From NCBI RefSeq assembly GCF_014174155.1, contig NZ_JABEQM010000005.1, positions 186,001 to 250,000 of the forward strand: a stretch of DNA of 64,000 nt, written 5' to 3'. Under the pieces are notes generated by a model that saw nothing but the letters and a program-made list of their open reading frames with translations, was not told the origin of the DNA and made no database searches. Position numbers and translations under genes: made by a program. This document shows positions 19,701 to 28,386 of this stretch, in pieces. Each line of letters begins with the position of its first letter. Within the stretch, counting starts at the first letter, position 1. The DNA comes from Gluconacetobacter tumulisoli (GTDB lineage Bacteria > Pseudomonadota > Alphaproteobacteria > Acetobacterales > Acetobacteraceae).

Positions 19701-20150
19701 TCGGGCGGCACCGTCCGTTATGTCGACAGTTCGGCCGAACGGGTGCAGGCGCGGGTGACCGGCTGGGTGGACGAACGCTATGTCCTCGCCTGCAACGGCG
19801 TCGGCATCCCGCTGACGCGGACCGACCGCCAGGGCGAATATGTCGGCGGCGTCCGCTTCAAGGCCTGGAACCCGCCCAGCGCCCTGCATCCCACGGTGGG
19901 TGTGCAGTCGCCGCTGATCTTCGACATCTACGACAGCTGGACGGGGCGCAGCGTGGGCGGCCTGACCCATCATGTCGCCCATCCGGGCGGCCGCAATTAC
20001 GAGACGCGGCCCGTCAACGCCAACGAGGCCGAGGCCCGGCGGCGCACGCGCTTCTTCCCGTTCGGCCATACCGTGGGCACGATGACGCCCCCGGTCCTGC
20101 GCCGATCGCTGGAGCAGCCGCGCACGCTGGATCTGCGCCGCTTTTCCTGA
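16707..20150 (+). CDS. Large transglutaminase-like protein with DUF2126 domain
   Basis: 1147 residues. The N-terminal bacterial transglutaminase N domain ([18 protein letters not shown]) leads to a transglutaminase/protease-like core: catalytic Cys in [14 protein letters not shown] near residue 180, His in [12 protein letters not shown] near 228 and Asp in GLDATSG near 244. About residues 320-1140 match the DUF2126 layout ([63 protein letters not shown]). The fold suggests cleavage or formation of amide bonds, but no substrate has been assigned to this two-domain architecture. It begins a plus-strand run of four genes; ATG 16707 lies just after CTTAAGGTCG. Confidence 0.9.
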   Translation: [1147 protein letters not shown]

Positions 20151-20238
20151 CGCATCCCCCTTTCCCCGCCTGGGGGGAACGGCCGCCGCCGCCCCGGCGT
20201 TATTCCCTTTTCGGGGACAACTGCCGTGGGGGCACGTC

Positions 20239-21321
20239 GTGAAACTGTTTGCCTGTCAGTCCTGCAACCAGATCCTGTTCTTCGAGAACACGATGTGCGA
20301 GCGCTGCCATCATGTGCTCGGCTACCTGCCCGATTGCAACGACCTGACCGCGCTGGAACCCGTCGAGGACAGCGAGGGGACATGGCGCCCGCTGTCGGAA
20401 GCGGCCGGCACCGATACGGTGCGCTTCTGCGCCAACGCCGAGCATGGGGTGTGCAACTGGCTGGTGCCGGACGGGGGCGACGCCTTCTGCGTGGCCTGCC
20501 GCCATAACCGGGTGATCCCCGATTTGTCGATCGACGGCAACGCCGAACGCTGGCGGCAGCTGGAATCGGCCAAGCACCGGCTGTTCTATACCCTGCTGCG
20601 CCTGGACCTGCCCATGCGGACCCGCCAGGAAGACCCGCAGGGCGGCCTGGCCTTCGATTTCCTGGAAGACCCGACGGGCGGCGGCCGGGTGATGACCGGC
20701 CATCAGGACGGCGTCATCACCATTGCGGTGCGCGAGGCCGACGACGCCACGCGCGAGACCATGCGCGTCGAGATGGGCGAGCATTATCGCACCCTGCTGG
20801 GCCATTTCCGGCACGAGGTCGGCCATTATTACTGGAACGTCCTGGTCCGTGACGGCGGCCGGCTGGAGGAGTGCCGCGCGGTGTTCGGTGACGACAGCCA
20901 GGACTACCAGGCCGCGTTGCAGCGCCATTACGACTCGGGCCCGCCTCCGGGCTGGCAGGACGAATATGTCAGCGAGTACGCCACCACCCACCCGTGGGAG
21001 GATTTCGCCGAAACCTGGGCACATTACCTGCATATCGTCTCGACGCTGGAAACCGCGCAGGCGTACGGATTGTCGGTCGGGGTGCGGATTTCCAGCGACC
21101 CGTCCTTCCAGACGGCGGTCGATTTCAACCCCTATACGGTGGATTCGTTCGATCAGGTGGCGCGGGCATGGCTGCCGTTGACCTATGCGGTGAACAGCCT
21201 CAACCGGTCGATGGGCCAGCCGGATTTCTACCCGTTCGTCCTGCCGCTGGCGGTGCTGCGGAAGCTCGCCTTCATCCATGCTCTGGTGCATCGCGCGGCG
21301 GTGTCTCCGGCAACGACCTAG
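20239..21321 (+). CDS. Putative zinc-binding metallopeptidase (Peptidase_Mx family)
   Basis: 360 residues. An N-terminal zinc ribbon (FACQSCNQILFFENTMCERC, then CNWLVPDGG and FCVACRHN) gives four or more Cys pairs. In the middle, FRHEVGHYYWNVLV near residue 190 carries an HExxH-like HEVGH zinc site followed by a downstream EEFAETWAHYLH-type segment (here WEDFAETWAHYLH near 255). This combination defines the zinc-binding metallopeptidase family usually found beside transglutaminase, ATP-grasp and alpha-E genes. There is an 88-bp gap after the DUF2126 gene. Its peptidase activity and target are inferred from the motif alone. Confidence 0.88.
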   Translation: MKLFACQSCNQILFFENTMCERCHHVLGYLPDCNDLTALEPVEDSEGTWRPLSEAAGTDTVRFCANAEHGVCNWLVPDGGDAFCVACRHNRVIPDLSIDGNAERWRQLESAKHRLFYTLLRLDLPMRTRQEDPQGGLAFDFLEDPTGGGRVMTGHQDGVITIAVREADDATRETMRVEMGEHYRTLLGHFRHEVGHYYWNVLVRDGGRLEECRAVFGDDSQDYQAALQRHYDSGPPPGWQDEYVSEYATTHPWEDFAETWAHYLHIVSTLETAQAYGLSVGVRISSDPSFQTAVDFNPYTVDSFDQVARAWLPLTYAVNSLNRSMGQPDFYPFVLPLAVLRKLAFIHALVHRAAVSPATT

Positions 21322-21380
21322 GGGCACGGCGACGCAAGGTCGTTTACTGTTGACCGCCGTTCGCCCATACATCGGGCATC

Positions 21381-23942
21381 ATGAACCTGGAGCGCATCCC
21401 CCTCGACGAAATGGTGGACGGACGCGGCGGCGTCCGACCCCATTGGCGCGGCCTGCTGGGCACGATCAGCGATCTCGGTCACCGGGAACTGCTGGAACGG
21501 GCGCGGCAGATGGCACGCTCATTGCACGACCAGACCGGCGTCGCGGGCGCGGCGGCCTCGCTTGCCGGGGGATGCGATCCGGTCCCGCTGCTGCTGACGG
21601 CACAGGAATTCGCCCGCCTGGGGGAAGGAATCGTGCAGCGCGCGCGCATCCTGGAGGAGACGCTGCGCGACCTGTACGGCCCGCGGACCCTGCTCGCCGA
21701 TGGCGTTCTGCCGCCGGCGCTGGTTTATCCGGCACGGGGCTTCCTGCGCATGGGCGACGATCCCGCATCGAAGCCGGAGGCCCCGGCCCGTCGTTTCCTC
21801 TCCTTCTATTCGGCGGACCTGATCCGTGGACCGGATGGCGCGTGGCGGGTGGTGGCCGACCGGGTGGCGCGGGCCAACGGGATCGGACGGGCACTGGAAA
21901 ACCGCCGGCAGATGGCGCGCGTCCTGCCGGAACTGTTTTCGGGCCGCGAGGTCCGGCGCCTGACGCCATTTTTCGAATCTTGGCAGGACAGCCTGCAACG
22001 CCTGGCGGACCTGCCCGACCGCAATCCGGGGCTGGCGCTGCTGACGCCGGGACCGCGCGGGCCGCACTGGGCGGAACATGTGATCCTGGCGCGGGAACTG
22101 GGCTGCGTCCTGGCCGAGGCCGGGGACCTGACGGTGCGCGACGGTGCCTTGTGGCTCAAGACCGTGCGGGGCCTGCGCCGGGTGGATGTGTTGCTGCTGC
22201 GGCAGGACGGGTGGACGGTCGATCCGCTGGAACTGGACGGCGGGCCGGTGCCGGGCATCGCGGGGTTGCTGGATGCCGCCCGCGGCGGGGCCGTGCATCT
22301 GGTGAACGACCCGGCCGCCGGCGTGGTGGAGGCCCCGGGAGTCGCCGCCTTCATGCCCGATCTGGCCGCCCGGTTCCTGGATCAGGACCTGCTGCTGCCC
22401 GACATCCGGACCATCTGGCTGGGCGGGCATCGATCGGATGCCGGCCGGCTGGACGATCTTCTGGCCGGCGACCGGTCTCGCTGGTGGCTGCGTCCTGTCG
22501 CGGATGCCGCGGCGCCGGCCCGGCGTCTGGACCGGCAGACCGACGAGGCCATCGCGGCCTTGCGCCGCGCACCCGACCGGTTCGTGGCGGTCGAGGCCCT
22601 GTCGCCCTCGGTGATGCCGTCGATCCAGCCCGGCGGGATCGAGCCCGGCGCGGTCGTGCTGCGCCTGTTCGCCCTGTTCGACGGCGCGGACTGGCAGGTG
22701 CTGCCCGGCGGCCTGGCGCGCCTGCTGCCCGACGCCGACGCGCCGCCGGGCCGGCCCTGGAGCGGACAGGTCGTCACCAAGGACGTCTGGGTCACGGCCG
22801 AGGACAGCACCGAAATCATCGGGGCGGCGGTGCTGCCGACGATGACGCTGGCCATCCGCCGCGGGCAGGGAGATTTGCCCAGCCGGGCCGCCGACGATTT
22901 CTTCTGGTTGGGCCGATACCTGGAACAGCTGGAAGACGCCGGCCGCGTGCTGCGCATCGTGACGCGGCGCATCGGCCGGGTCGACGGTTCGCCACGCGAA
23001 CGGGTGGAACTGGAAACCATGCTGCGGCTGGCGGGCCATGTCGGCCTGCTGCAGGACGAACCGGCAAGCGGTGCCGGGTTTTCGACCCTGGTGCGGACGC
23101 TGTCGGGCGTCACGTTCGACTCCGGCCTGCCGCAGCGCCTGCTGTCCGAGATCGCGCGGGTCGCGGCGGGATTGCAGGATCGCCTGACGGCAGAGACCTA
23201 CGACACCGTGGTCCAGGGAACCGGCTCCCTGCGCAGCCAGTTGCAGGATGCCCGCGTGCCGGGCGATCCGGGCCGCACCCTTGAACGGATCGAGCGCGTC
23301 ACGGACGGGCTGCTGCGCTATGGCGCCACGATTTCAGGCCTGACGGCCGAGAACATGGTACGCAATGGGGGACGGCAGTTCCTCGATCTCGGCCGGCGGA
23401 TCGAACGCGCGGGGGCGATCCTGACCTCCGTCGCGCTGGTGTTGCAGCAGAAGGACGTCGCCCAGCGCGGCCGGATGGAGGGCGCGCTGCGCCTGATGCT
23501 GGAACTGAGCGACTGCGTCATCACCTATCGCTCGCGCTATTTCGCGGTGCTGCAGCCCGCGCCGGTCCTGGACCTGCTGCTGCTGGACGAGGGCAATCCG
23601 CGCGGCGTCGCCAGCCAGCTGGCGATGATCGGCGACGCGCTGGCCGATCTGGGCCAGGCCGATCCAGACCGGCCGCTCGCCGAGCAGGCGGCGGGGGCGG
23701 ACCTGGTCCTGGCCGTCCGCGCGATCATGGACCGACTGCGCGGAGTGGTCGGTGACGTGCTGGCGGCCCCGCGGCAGGACAGCATGGCCGCGACCCTGCC
23801 GGACCGGATCCTGGACATCCGCGACGATATCCGCGACCTGGCCCGGCAGATCGCGCGCCGGTATTTCGTCGTGCTGATGCCTCCGCGCGCGGTCGGCGGC
23901 GGCCATTACGTCGACAGGGGCGGAACGGGGGACGAATCATGA
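21381..23942 (+). CDS. Fused circularly permuted ATP-grasp and alpha-E protein
   Basis: 853 residues. The N-terminal part (to about 490) is a circularly permuted ATP-grasp domain: ILEETLRDLYGPRTLLADGVLPPALVY, LSFYSADLIRGPDGAWRVVADR and NGIGRALENRRQMARVLPE. From about residue 505, DDFFWLGRYLEQLEDAGRVLRIV begins a full alpha-E domain, so this single protein combines the two proteins encoded separately at 13914-16420. The next gene overlaps its stop by 4 bases (ATGA), implying coupled translation. Parts of the ATP-grasp half look divergent from the separate copy, so the two sets are probably paralogous rather than recent duplicates. Function is unknown beyond the family inference of amide ligation. 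Confidence 0.88.
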   Translation: MNLERIPLDEMVDGRGGVRPHWRGLLGTISDLGHRELLERARQMARSLHDQTGVAGAAASLAGGCDPVPLLLTAQEFARLGEGIVQRARILEETLRDLYGPRTLLADGVLPPALVYPARGFLRMGDDPASKPEAPARRFLSFYSADLIRGPDGAWRVVADRVARANGIGRALENRRQMARVLPELFSGREVRRLTPFFESWQDSLQRLADLPDRNPGLALLTPGPRGPHWAEHVILARELGCVLAEAGDLTVRDGALWLKTVRGLRRVDVLLLRQDGWTVDPLELDGGPVPGIAGLLDAARGGAVHLVNDPAAGVVEAPGVAAFMPDLAARFLDQDLLLPDIRTIWLGGHRSDAGRLDDLLAGDRSRWWLRPVADAAAPARRLDRQTDEAIAALRRAPDRFVAVEALSPSVMPSIQPGGIEPGAVVLRLFALFDGADWQVLPGGLARLLPDADAPPGRPWSGQVVTKDVWVTAEDSTEIIGAAVLPTMTLAIRRGQGDLPSRAADDFFWLGRYLEQLEDAGRVLRIVTRRIGRVDGSPRERVELETMLRLAGHVGLLQDEPASGAGFSTLVRTLSGVTFDSGLPQRLLSEIARVAAGLQDRLTAETYDTVVQGTGSLRSQLQDARVPGDPGRTLERIERVTDGLLRYGATISGLTAENMVRNGGRQFLDLGRRIERAGAILTSVALVLQQKDVAQRGRMEGALRLMLELSDCVITYRSRYFAVLQPAPVLDLLLLDEGNPRGVASQLAMIGDALADLGQADPDRPLAEQAAGADLVLAVRAIMDRLRGVVGDVLAAPRQDSMAATLPDRILDIRDDIRDLARQIARRYFVVLMPPRAVGGGHYVDRGGTGDES

Positions 23943-24838
23943 TCTATCGCGTGCGCCACGCGACCCGGTACGCCTATGGCCGCCCGGTCGACCTGGCCGC
24001 CCATATCGTCCATGTGACGCCGCGCGCCCTGCCCGGACAGAAAATCCATTGGACGCGGCTGGAGGTCACGCCCGCCCCGGTGCGACGCGTCGACGGCGTC
24101 GATTATTTCGGCAATCCCGTCGCCTGGCTGTATCACGAGGCCCCGCACCGGACGTTCGACGTCCTGACGGAATCGGAGGTCGACGTCGATTTCGCCCCGC
24201 CCCCGCCCGAGGCATCGACCCCGGCGTGGGAGGATATCGTAACCCTGGCCCGAACGGGTGGCGCCCCGGCCTGGGATGCCGCGGAATTCCTGTTCGACAG
24301 CCCGATGTGCGCGGCCAGCTCGGCGGCGGGGGAGTACGCCGCCCTGTCCTTCACTCCGGGCCGCTCGATCCTGGCGGCGCTGCTGGATCTGAACCGGCGG
24401 ATCTTCACCGAATTCCGCTTTCGCGCCGGCGTGACGACACTGTCCACCCCGGTCGACCAGGTCCTGAGCCGACGCGAGGGCGTATGCCAGGATTTCACGC
24501 ATCTGATGATCAGCGCGCTGCGCCAGGTCGGCGTACCGGCGCGCTACATGTCCGGCTATATCCGCACGCGGCCCCCTCCGGGACAGAAGCGCCGCCTGGG
24601 ATCCGACCAGTCGCATGCCTGGGTGGCGGCTTGGCTGGGGCCGGAGCACGGCTGGGTCGGGCTGGACCCGACGAACGGGATCGTGGTGGGGACCGAGCAC
24701 GTGGTGCTGGGCTGGGGCCGCGACTACGGCGACATCAGCCCGGTGCGGGGCCTGATCCTGGGGGGCGGGGACGACGTGCTGACGGTGGGAGTCGACCTGG
24801 TTCCCGCCGACGAATGGCCCGCGCTCGTCCCGGCCTGA
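23939..24838 (+). CDS. Transglutaminase-like family protein
   Basis: 299 residues. The N-terminal domain (MIYRVRHATRYAYGRPVDLAAH) is the bacterial transglutaminase-like N region. The catalytic triad follows: Cys in REGVCQDFTHLMISALRQ near residue 182, His in SDQSHAWVAAWLG near 223 and Asp in GLDPTNG near 242. It is coupled to the ATP-grasp/alpha-E fusion by a 4-base overlap and closes the plus-strand cluster. Members of this family act like cysteine proteases or transglutaminases; here the neighbours suggest processing of a peptide-linked substrate, which remains unknown. Confidence 0.9.
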   Translation: MIYRVRHATRYAYGRPVDLAAHIVHVTPRALPGQKIHWTRLEVTPAPVRRVDGVDYFGNPVAWLYHEAPHRTFDVLTESEVDVDFAPPPPEASTPAWEDIVTLARTGGAPAWDAAEFLFDSPMCAASSAAGEYAALSFTPGRSILAALLDLNRRIFTEFRFRAGVTTLSTPVDQVLSRREGVCQDFTHLMISALRQVGVPARYMSGYIRTRPPPGQKRRLGSDQSHAWVAAWLGPEHGWVGLDPTNGIVVGTEHVVLGWGRDYGDISPVRGLILGGGDDVLTVGVDLVPADEWPALVPA

Positions 24839-24871
24839 CGGGCTCCCGCGCGATCGCGGGGCGGGGGGGCG

Positions 24872-25033
24872 TCAGGGGGTGCCGGTCTTCTGCAATCCGT
24901 CGCGGTAGCCCAGATCCTGCCATCGTTCCCGCTGGCTCACGGGACCATGATGATGCTTTCCGCCGCCCCCGCCACAGGCGGCGAGCAGGAGAAGAACAGC
25001 GGTCATGCTGAAAAGCCGGATTGTATGGGTCAA
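24872..25033 (-). CDS. Small putative lipoprotein (53 aa, TTG start)
   Basis: A short gene read directly from the minus strand. A TTG start at 25033 has AGGAGG 5-6 nt upstream. The peptide begins MTHTIRLFSM, continues with a hydrophobic core and a clear lipobox LAAC near residue 20, then a Gly-rich stretch, HHH and a short charged tail (RERWQDLGYRDGL). The pattern fits an acylated, membrane-anchored small lipoprotein. A less likely start is ATG 25006, which would remove the basic n-region. It lies between two opposite-facing plus-strand genes and has no recognised homologue; function unknown. Confidence 0.65.
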   Translation of the reverse strand: MTHTIRLFSMTAVLLLLAACGGGGGKHHHGPVSQRERWQDLGYRDGLQKTGTP

Positions 25034-25217
25034 GGATGCCTCCTGCCGGGGAAGGCACCGTCCTTAGCAGACAACCCCGCCTGCGCGGAAGATGCGCAGG
25101 CGAAACGTGGGGCGGGGCGTATTCCGCCGACCCGAATCGCGCGGGGCTTCCCCTGGCGCGGGATCGGGCCGATATATCCCGGCAAGGACAGTCTCCCAAA
25201 GGGAATGGCAGAATACC

Positions 25218-26117
25218 ATGCTGAAGACGCTTACGCCCGAGATGCGCACGGTCCATACGGTCGAAGCCCTGCGGCGCATCGTGCGCGGCTGGAAGCAGGA
25301 CGGGTTGACGGTCGGACTGGTGCCCACCATGGGCGCGCTGCATGACGGGCATCTCAGCTTGGTGCGGGCGGCGCTGAGGACGATGGACCGGGTGATCGTC
25401 TCGATCTTCGTCAATCCGATGCAATTCGACAACCCGTCCGATCTTGGCACCTACCCCAGGACCGAGGACGAGGATTCGCAGATGCTGGCCGAAGCCGGGA
25501 CGCATCTGCTGTACGCCCCCACGGCGACGGAAATGTACCCCCCGGGCTTTTCGACCAGCATCTCGGTCGGCAGCGTGGCCGAGGGGCTGTGCGGCGCCCA
25601 CCGTCCCGGCCATTTCGACGGGGTAGCGACGGTGGTCTGCAAGCTGTTTTTGCAAAGCCAGGCCGACGCCGCCTTTTTCGGGGAAAAGGATTTCCAGCAG
25701 ATCCATGTCGTCCGGCGCATGGCGACCGACCTGGATATCCCGATCCGCCTGGTGGCCTGCCCCACCCGGCGCGAGGAGGACGGGCTGGCGATGTCGTCGC
25801 GCAACCGGCGGTTGACAGGCACGGGCGACCGCGACCGCGCCGGCGCCCTGCCGGCGGCCCTGACCGACGCCGCGCGAGAGATCGCGTCCGGCCGCCCGGT
25901 GGGAACCGTACTGGCGGCAACCCGCGCGCGGCTGCTGAAGGCCGGCTTTGCCGAAATCGAATATCTCGAACTCCGGCGGGACGCCGACCTTGCGCCGCTG
26001 TCGGAACGCGACGGCCAGCCGGCGCGCCTGCTGGCGGCGGGCCGGGTGGGGACGGTCAGGCTGATCGACAACGTGCCGGTGGACGGCCCGAGCGGTCTGG
26101 ACGACCGCACCGCCTGA
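25218..26117 (+). CDS. panC: Pantothenate synthetase PanC
   Basis: 299 residues. It joins pantoate and beta-alanine using ATP, the last step of vitamin B5 synthesis, in the cytoplasm. The nucleotide-binding HIGH-type motif is seen in VPTMGALHDGHLSLVR (residues 35-50), followed by VSIFVNPMQFDNPSDLGTYPR, FFGEKDFQQIHVVRRM and RREEDGLAMSSRNR (KMSKS-equivalent). The open frame extends upstream to 25092, but homology begins only after ATG 25218. No panB is adjacent in this window. Confidence 0.95.
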   Translation: MLKTLTPEMRTVHTVEALRRIVRGWKQDGLTVGLVPTMGALHDGHLSLVRAALRTMDRVIVSIFVNPMQFDNPSDLGTYPRTEDEDSQMLAEAGTHLLYAPTATEMYPPGFSTSISVGSVAEGLCGAHRPGHFDGVATVVCKLFLQSQADAAFFGEKDFQQIHVVRRMATDLDIPIRLVACPTRREEDGLAMSSRNRRLTGTGDRDRAGALPAALTDAAREIASGRPVGTVLAATRARLLKAGFAEIEYLELRRDADLAPLSERDGQPARLLAAGRVGTVRLIDNVPVDGPSGLDDRTA

Positions 26118-26162
26118 TGCGGCGCAGCGCCCGGCCCGCGGCTGCGCCCGCCCGCGACCCGC

Positions 26163-26369
26163 TTACGGCTGCAGCGGGCGCGCCTCGTCCGGCAGCATGA
26201 TCGGAATGCCGTCGCGAATCGGGAAGGCCAGGCCGGCCTGGCGGCTGATCAGTTCCCCGGCCTCCCGGTCATAGATCAGCGGCCCCTTGGTGACGGGGCA
26301 GACCAGAACCGACAGCAGCCGGGGATCGAGGGGCGGTTGCGGGGGGGACGGTTGGGCGGTTTCGGTCAT
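26163..26369 (-). CDS. Trm112-family protein
   Basis: 68 residues. [23 protein letters not shown], then [18 protein letters not shown], is the compact Trm112/UPF0434 fold. The usual zinc Cys set is reduced: only one Cys is visible in the LVCPVTKG knuckle, as in many alphaproteobacterial members. In other organisms Trm112 activates methyltransferases that act on tRNA, rRNA or release factors. It is followed by the LON-domain and cnoX genes in the same direction, a common neighbourhood in Acetobacteraceae. Confidence 0.88.
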   Translation of the reverse strand: MTETAQPSPPQPPLDPRLLSVLVCPVTKGPLIYDREAGELISRQAGLAFPIRDGIPIMLPDEARPLQP

Positions 26370-26392
26370 CGGATCGGCTTCCCTGCGAAAGA

Positions 26393-27130
26393 TCAGGATA
26401 ATGGGGGCCGGGATGCACCTTCGTCGGGTTCATGTCCAGCCAGGTCAAGAAGGGTCTGAAGAGTACGCGCGCGATCGGCCAGTGTGCCCGATTCCAGCAA
26501 CGCCTGCTTTTCGGCGGCCAGGAAGGGACAGATCATCGGCAGCGTGACCAGCAGGGCCTCGTCGTCCATCTGCTCGATCATGCTCCATCGCGCGCCGATG
26601 CCGCGGCTGCGGCAGTAGCGGCGCAGGGCCTGCATCATCCGTTCCCGGTCGTAGAATGTCGCTTCGGCCTCGGTCAGGTCGCTGGCGAAGGACGAAACAT
26701 CGATGCGGGCCCGGCGATAGCCGCGATGCAGCCCGCTTTCCCGCAACAGCCTGAAGCGCGCCAGACCGGTCAGGGTCACGGCATAGGTGCCGTCCGATCG
26801 CTCGGTCATCGAGGTTATGCGCCCGACGCAGCCGATTCGGTACAGGGCGGGGAACGGCCCGTCCATCCCGTCGTCCCGGCCTCCCTCCCCGTCCTCGTCC
26901 TCATCCCGTTCGTCATGGCGCGGCTGGATCATACCGATCAGCCGCGTTCCGGCCAGCGCGTCTTCGACCAGTGCGACATAGCGCGGTTCGAACACGTTCA
27001 GCGGCAGCTTGCCCTGCGGCAGCAGCAGGGCCTCGCGCAGGGGAAACAGCCCCAGCTCCGGCGGAATGTCCGCCAGCGTCATGTCGCGGGGGCGCGGAAT
27101 CCTGCGGGGTATGTCATCCTCGCCCGTCAC
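26393..27130 (-). CDS. LON peptidase substrate-binding domain protein
   Basis: About 245 residues from GTG 27130, or 229 from ATG 27082. [34 protein letters not shown]-type sequence (here [20 protein letters not shown]) and the later GCVGRI and [16 protein letters not shown] segments match the N-terminal domain of Lon, without an ATPase or protease domain. Such stand-alone proteins are conserved but uncharacterised. GTG 27130 is preferred because the extra residues ([11 protein letters not shown]) are charged and look coding; neither start has a strong ribosome site. It sits 25 bp downstream of cnoX and is probably co-transcribed with it. Confidence 0.82.
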   Translation of the reverse strand: MTGEDDIPRRIPRPRDMTLADIPPELGLFPLREALLLPQGKLPLNVFEPRYVALVEDALAGTRLIGMIQPRHDERDEDEDGEGGRDDGMDGPFPALYRIGCVGRITSMTERSDGTYAVTLTGLARFRLLRESGLHRGYRRARIDVSSFASDLTEAEATFYDRERMMQALRRYCRSRGIGARWSMIEQMDDEALLVTLPMICPFLAAEKQALLESGTLADRARTLQTLLDLAGHEPDEGASRPPLS

Positions 27131-27155
27131 CGGCGGCGTGCCATCCGTGCTCGGG

Positions 27156-28157
27156 TCACGAGAACAGCAGCGACGACATGCGCCTGCGCGCCAGCAGGGT
27201 TGCGGGATCGTCATGTCCCCAGGATTCGAACAGTCGGATCAGCTGCAGGCGGGCCGCGCCATCATTCCAGGTCCGGTCCTGCCGCATGATGGTCAGCAAT
27301 TCGTCGGCGGCTTCCTGCCGCTTGCCCGCGGCATTCAGGGCGGCCGCCAGTTCGTAGCGCGCCGCATGGTCGGCCGGATTGGCGGCCAGGCGCTGCCGCA
27401 GGCTTTCGGCTTCCTCGGCGGCCTTGCGGCCTTCGCGCTTCAGGTCCAGCGCCGCGCGGGCGCCGGTGATCTCCGCATGGTCGGCGATCTTGGCCGGGAC
27501 GTCGGCCAGCGCGGCTTCGGCCGCCTCCTCGTCGCTCATCAGAATCAGGGCGCGCACCAGCCCGCCCCAGGCCGCGGGGTTTTCGGGCTCGATCTCGATG
27601 GTCTGGGAATACAGGCCGGCGGCCTCTTCGGCGCTGCCGTTTTCCAGAGCCGCGCGGGCGGCAGCGATCAGGTCGGCGGCCGGCATCGTGCCGCCCCCGG
27701 CGGAAGCCAGCAGGCCCTCGACGAATCGCTTGATCTCGCTCTCGGGCAAGGCACCCTGGAATAGATCAAGGATCTGTCCCTGCCAGAACGCCGCCACCAG
27801 CGGAATCGACTGCAGCGGCAGCCCCACCTGGGTCAGCTGCTGCGCCAGGGCACGGTTGGCGTCGATATCGATCTTCACCAGCCGCACACGGCCACCAGCG
27901 GCCCGGACGATCTTTTCCAGGACCGGGGTCAACTGGCGGCACGGACCGCACCAGCTGGCCCAGAAATCGACCAGGACCGGCAGGGTACGGCTGGCTTCCA
28001 GCACGTCCTGCATGAAACTGTCCTGGTTGCCGTCGATGATCAGGCCCGCATCAGCAGCCCCTGCCCTGCCCGAGGCCGAGGTCGAAGCACCCGCCTCGTC
28101 CACCAGTCCGTTGGCGGGGCGCTGGCCTGCGCGGGGCTGCCCGATGATATAATCCAT
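27156..28157 (-). CDS. cnoX: Thioredoxin-TPR chaperedoxin CnoX (YbbN)
   Basis: 333 residues. A thioredoxin fold with the active site WCGPC at residues 69-73 (LVDFWASWCGPCRQLTPVLEKIV) is followed from about residue 190 by helical TPR repeats (LENGSAEEAAGLYSQTIEIEPENPAAWGGLVRAL and similar). CnoX holds substrates and passes them to GroEL/ES under oxidative or bleach stress. The intact CxxC implies possible redox activity in this copy. ATG 28157 is used; the frame is open to 28286 but the upstream part is low-complexity. GCAGGA lies before the start. Confidence 0.92.
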   Translation of the reverse strand: MDYIIGQPRAGQRPANGLVDEAGASTSASGRAGAADAGLIIDGNQDSFMQDVLEASRTLPVLVDFWASWCGPCRQLTPVLEKIVRAAGGRVRLVKIDIDANRALAQQLTQVGLPLQSIPLVAAFWQGQILDLFQGALPESEIKRFVEGLLASAGGGTMPAADLIAAARAALENGSAEEAAGLYSQTIEIEPENPAAWGGLVRALILMSDEEAAEAALADVPAKIADHAEITGARAALDLKREGRKAAEEAESLRQRLAANPADHAARYELAAALNAAGKRQEAADELLTIMRQDRTWNDGAARLQLIRLFESWGHDDPATLLARRRMSSLLFS

Positions 28158-28386
28158 AGAACCCGATCCTGCTTGCCTGTGTCGTTCCCCGCCGCCGGTC
28201 CGGGACCTGGGCGGCCGGGACGGCGCCGGGCTGCGGCGCCGTGGGATAATCCAAGGGATAACATTGTTATCCGCGCGATGTCCCACAAGCCACTCCCCCT
28301 TCCCGCCATAAAAAACGCAGCAAGCGTTTTTCCCCCCTTGTCAGGCCATCCAGTTTCCCTTAAACCGCCGTTCACCGACACGGTGG

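Noticed and set aside
16689-20069. 1126-codon minus-strand open frame opposite the DUF2126 gene
   Set aside because: Low-complexity, His/Arg/Gln-rich, no family motifs; an antisense shadow of the transglutaminase gene.
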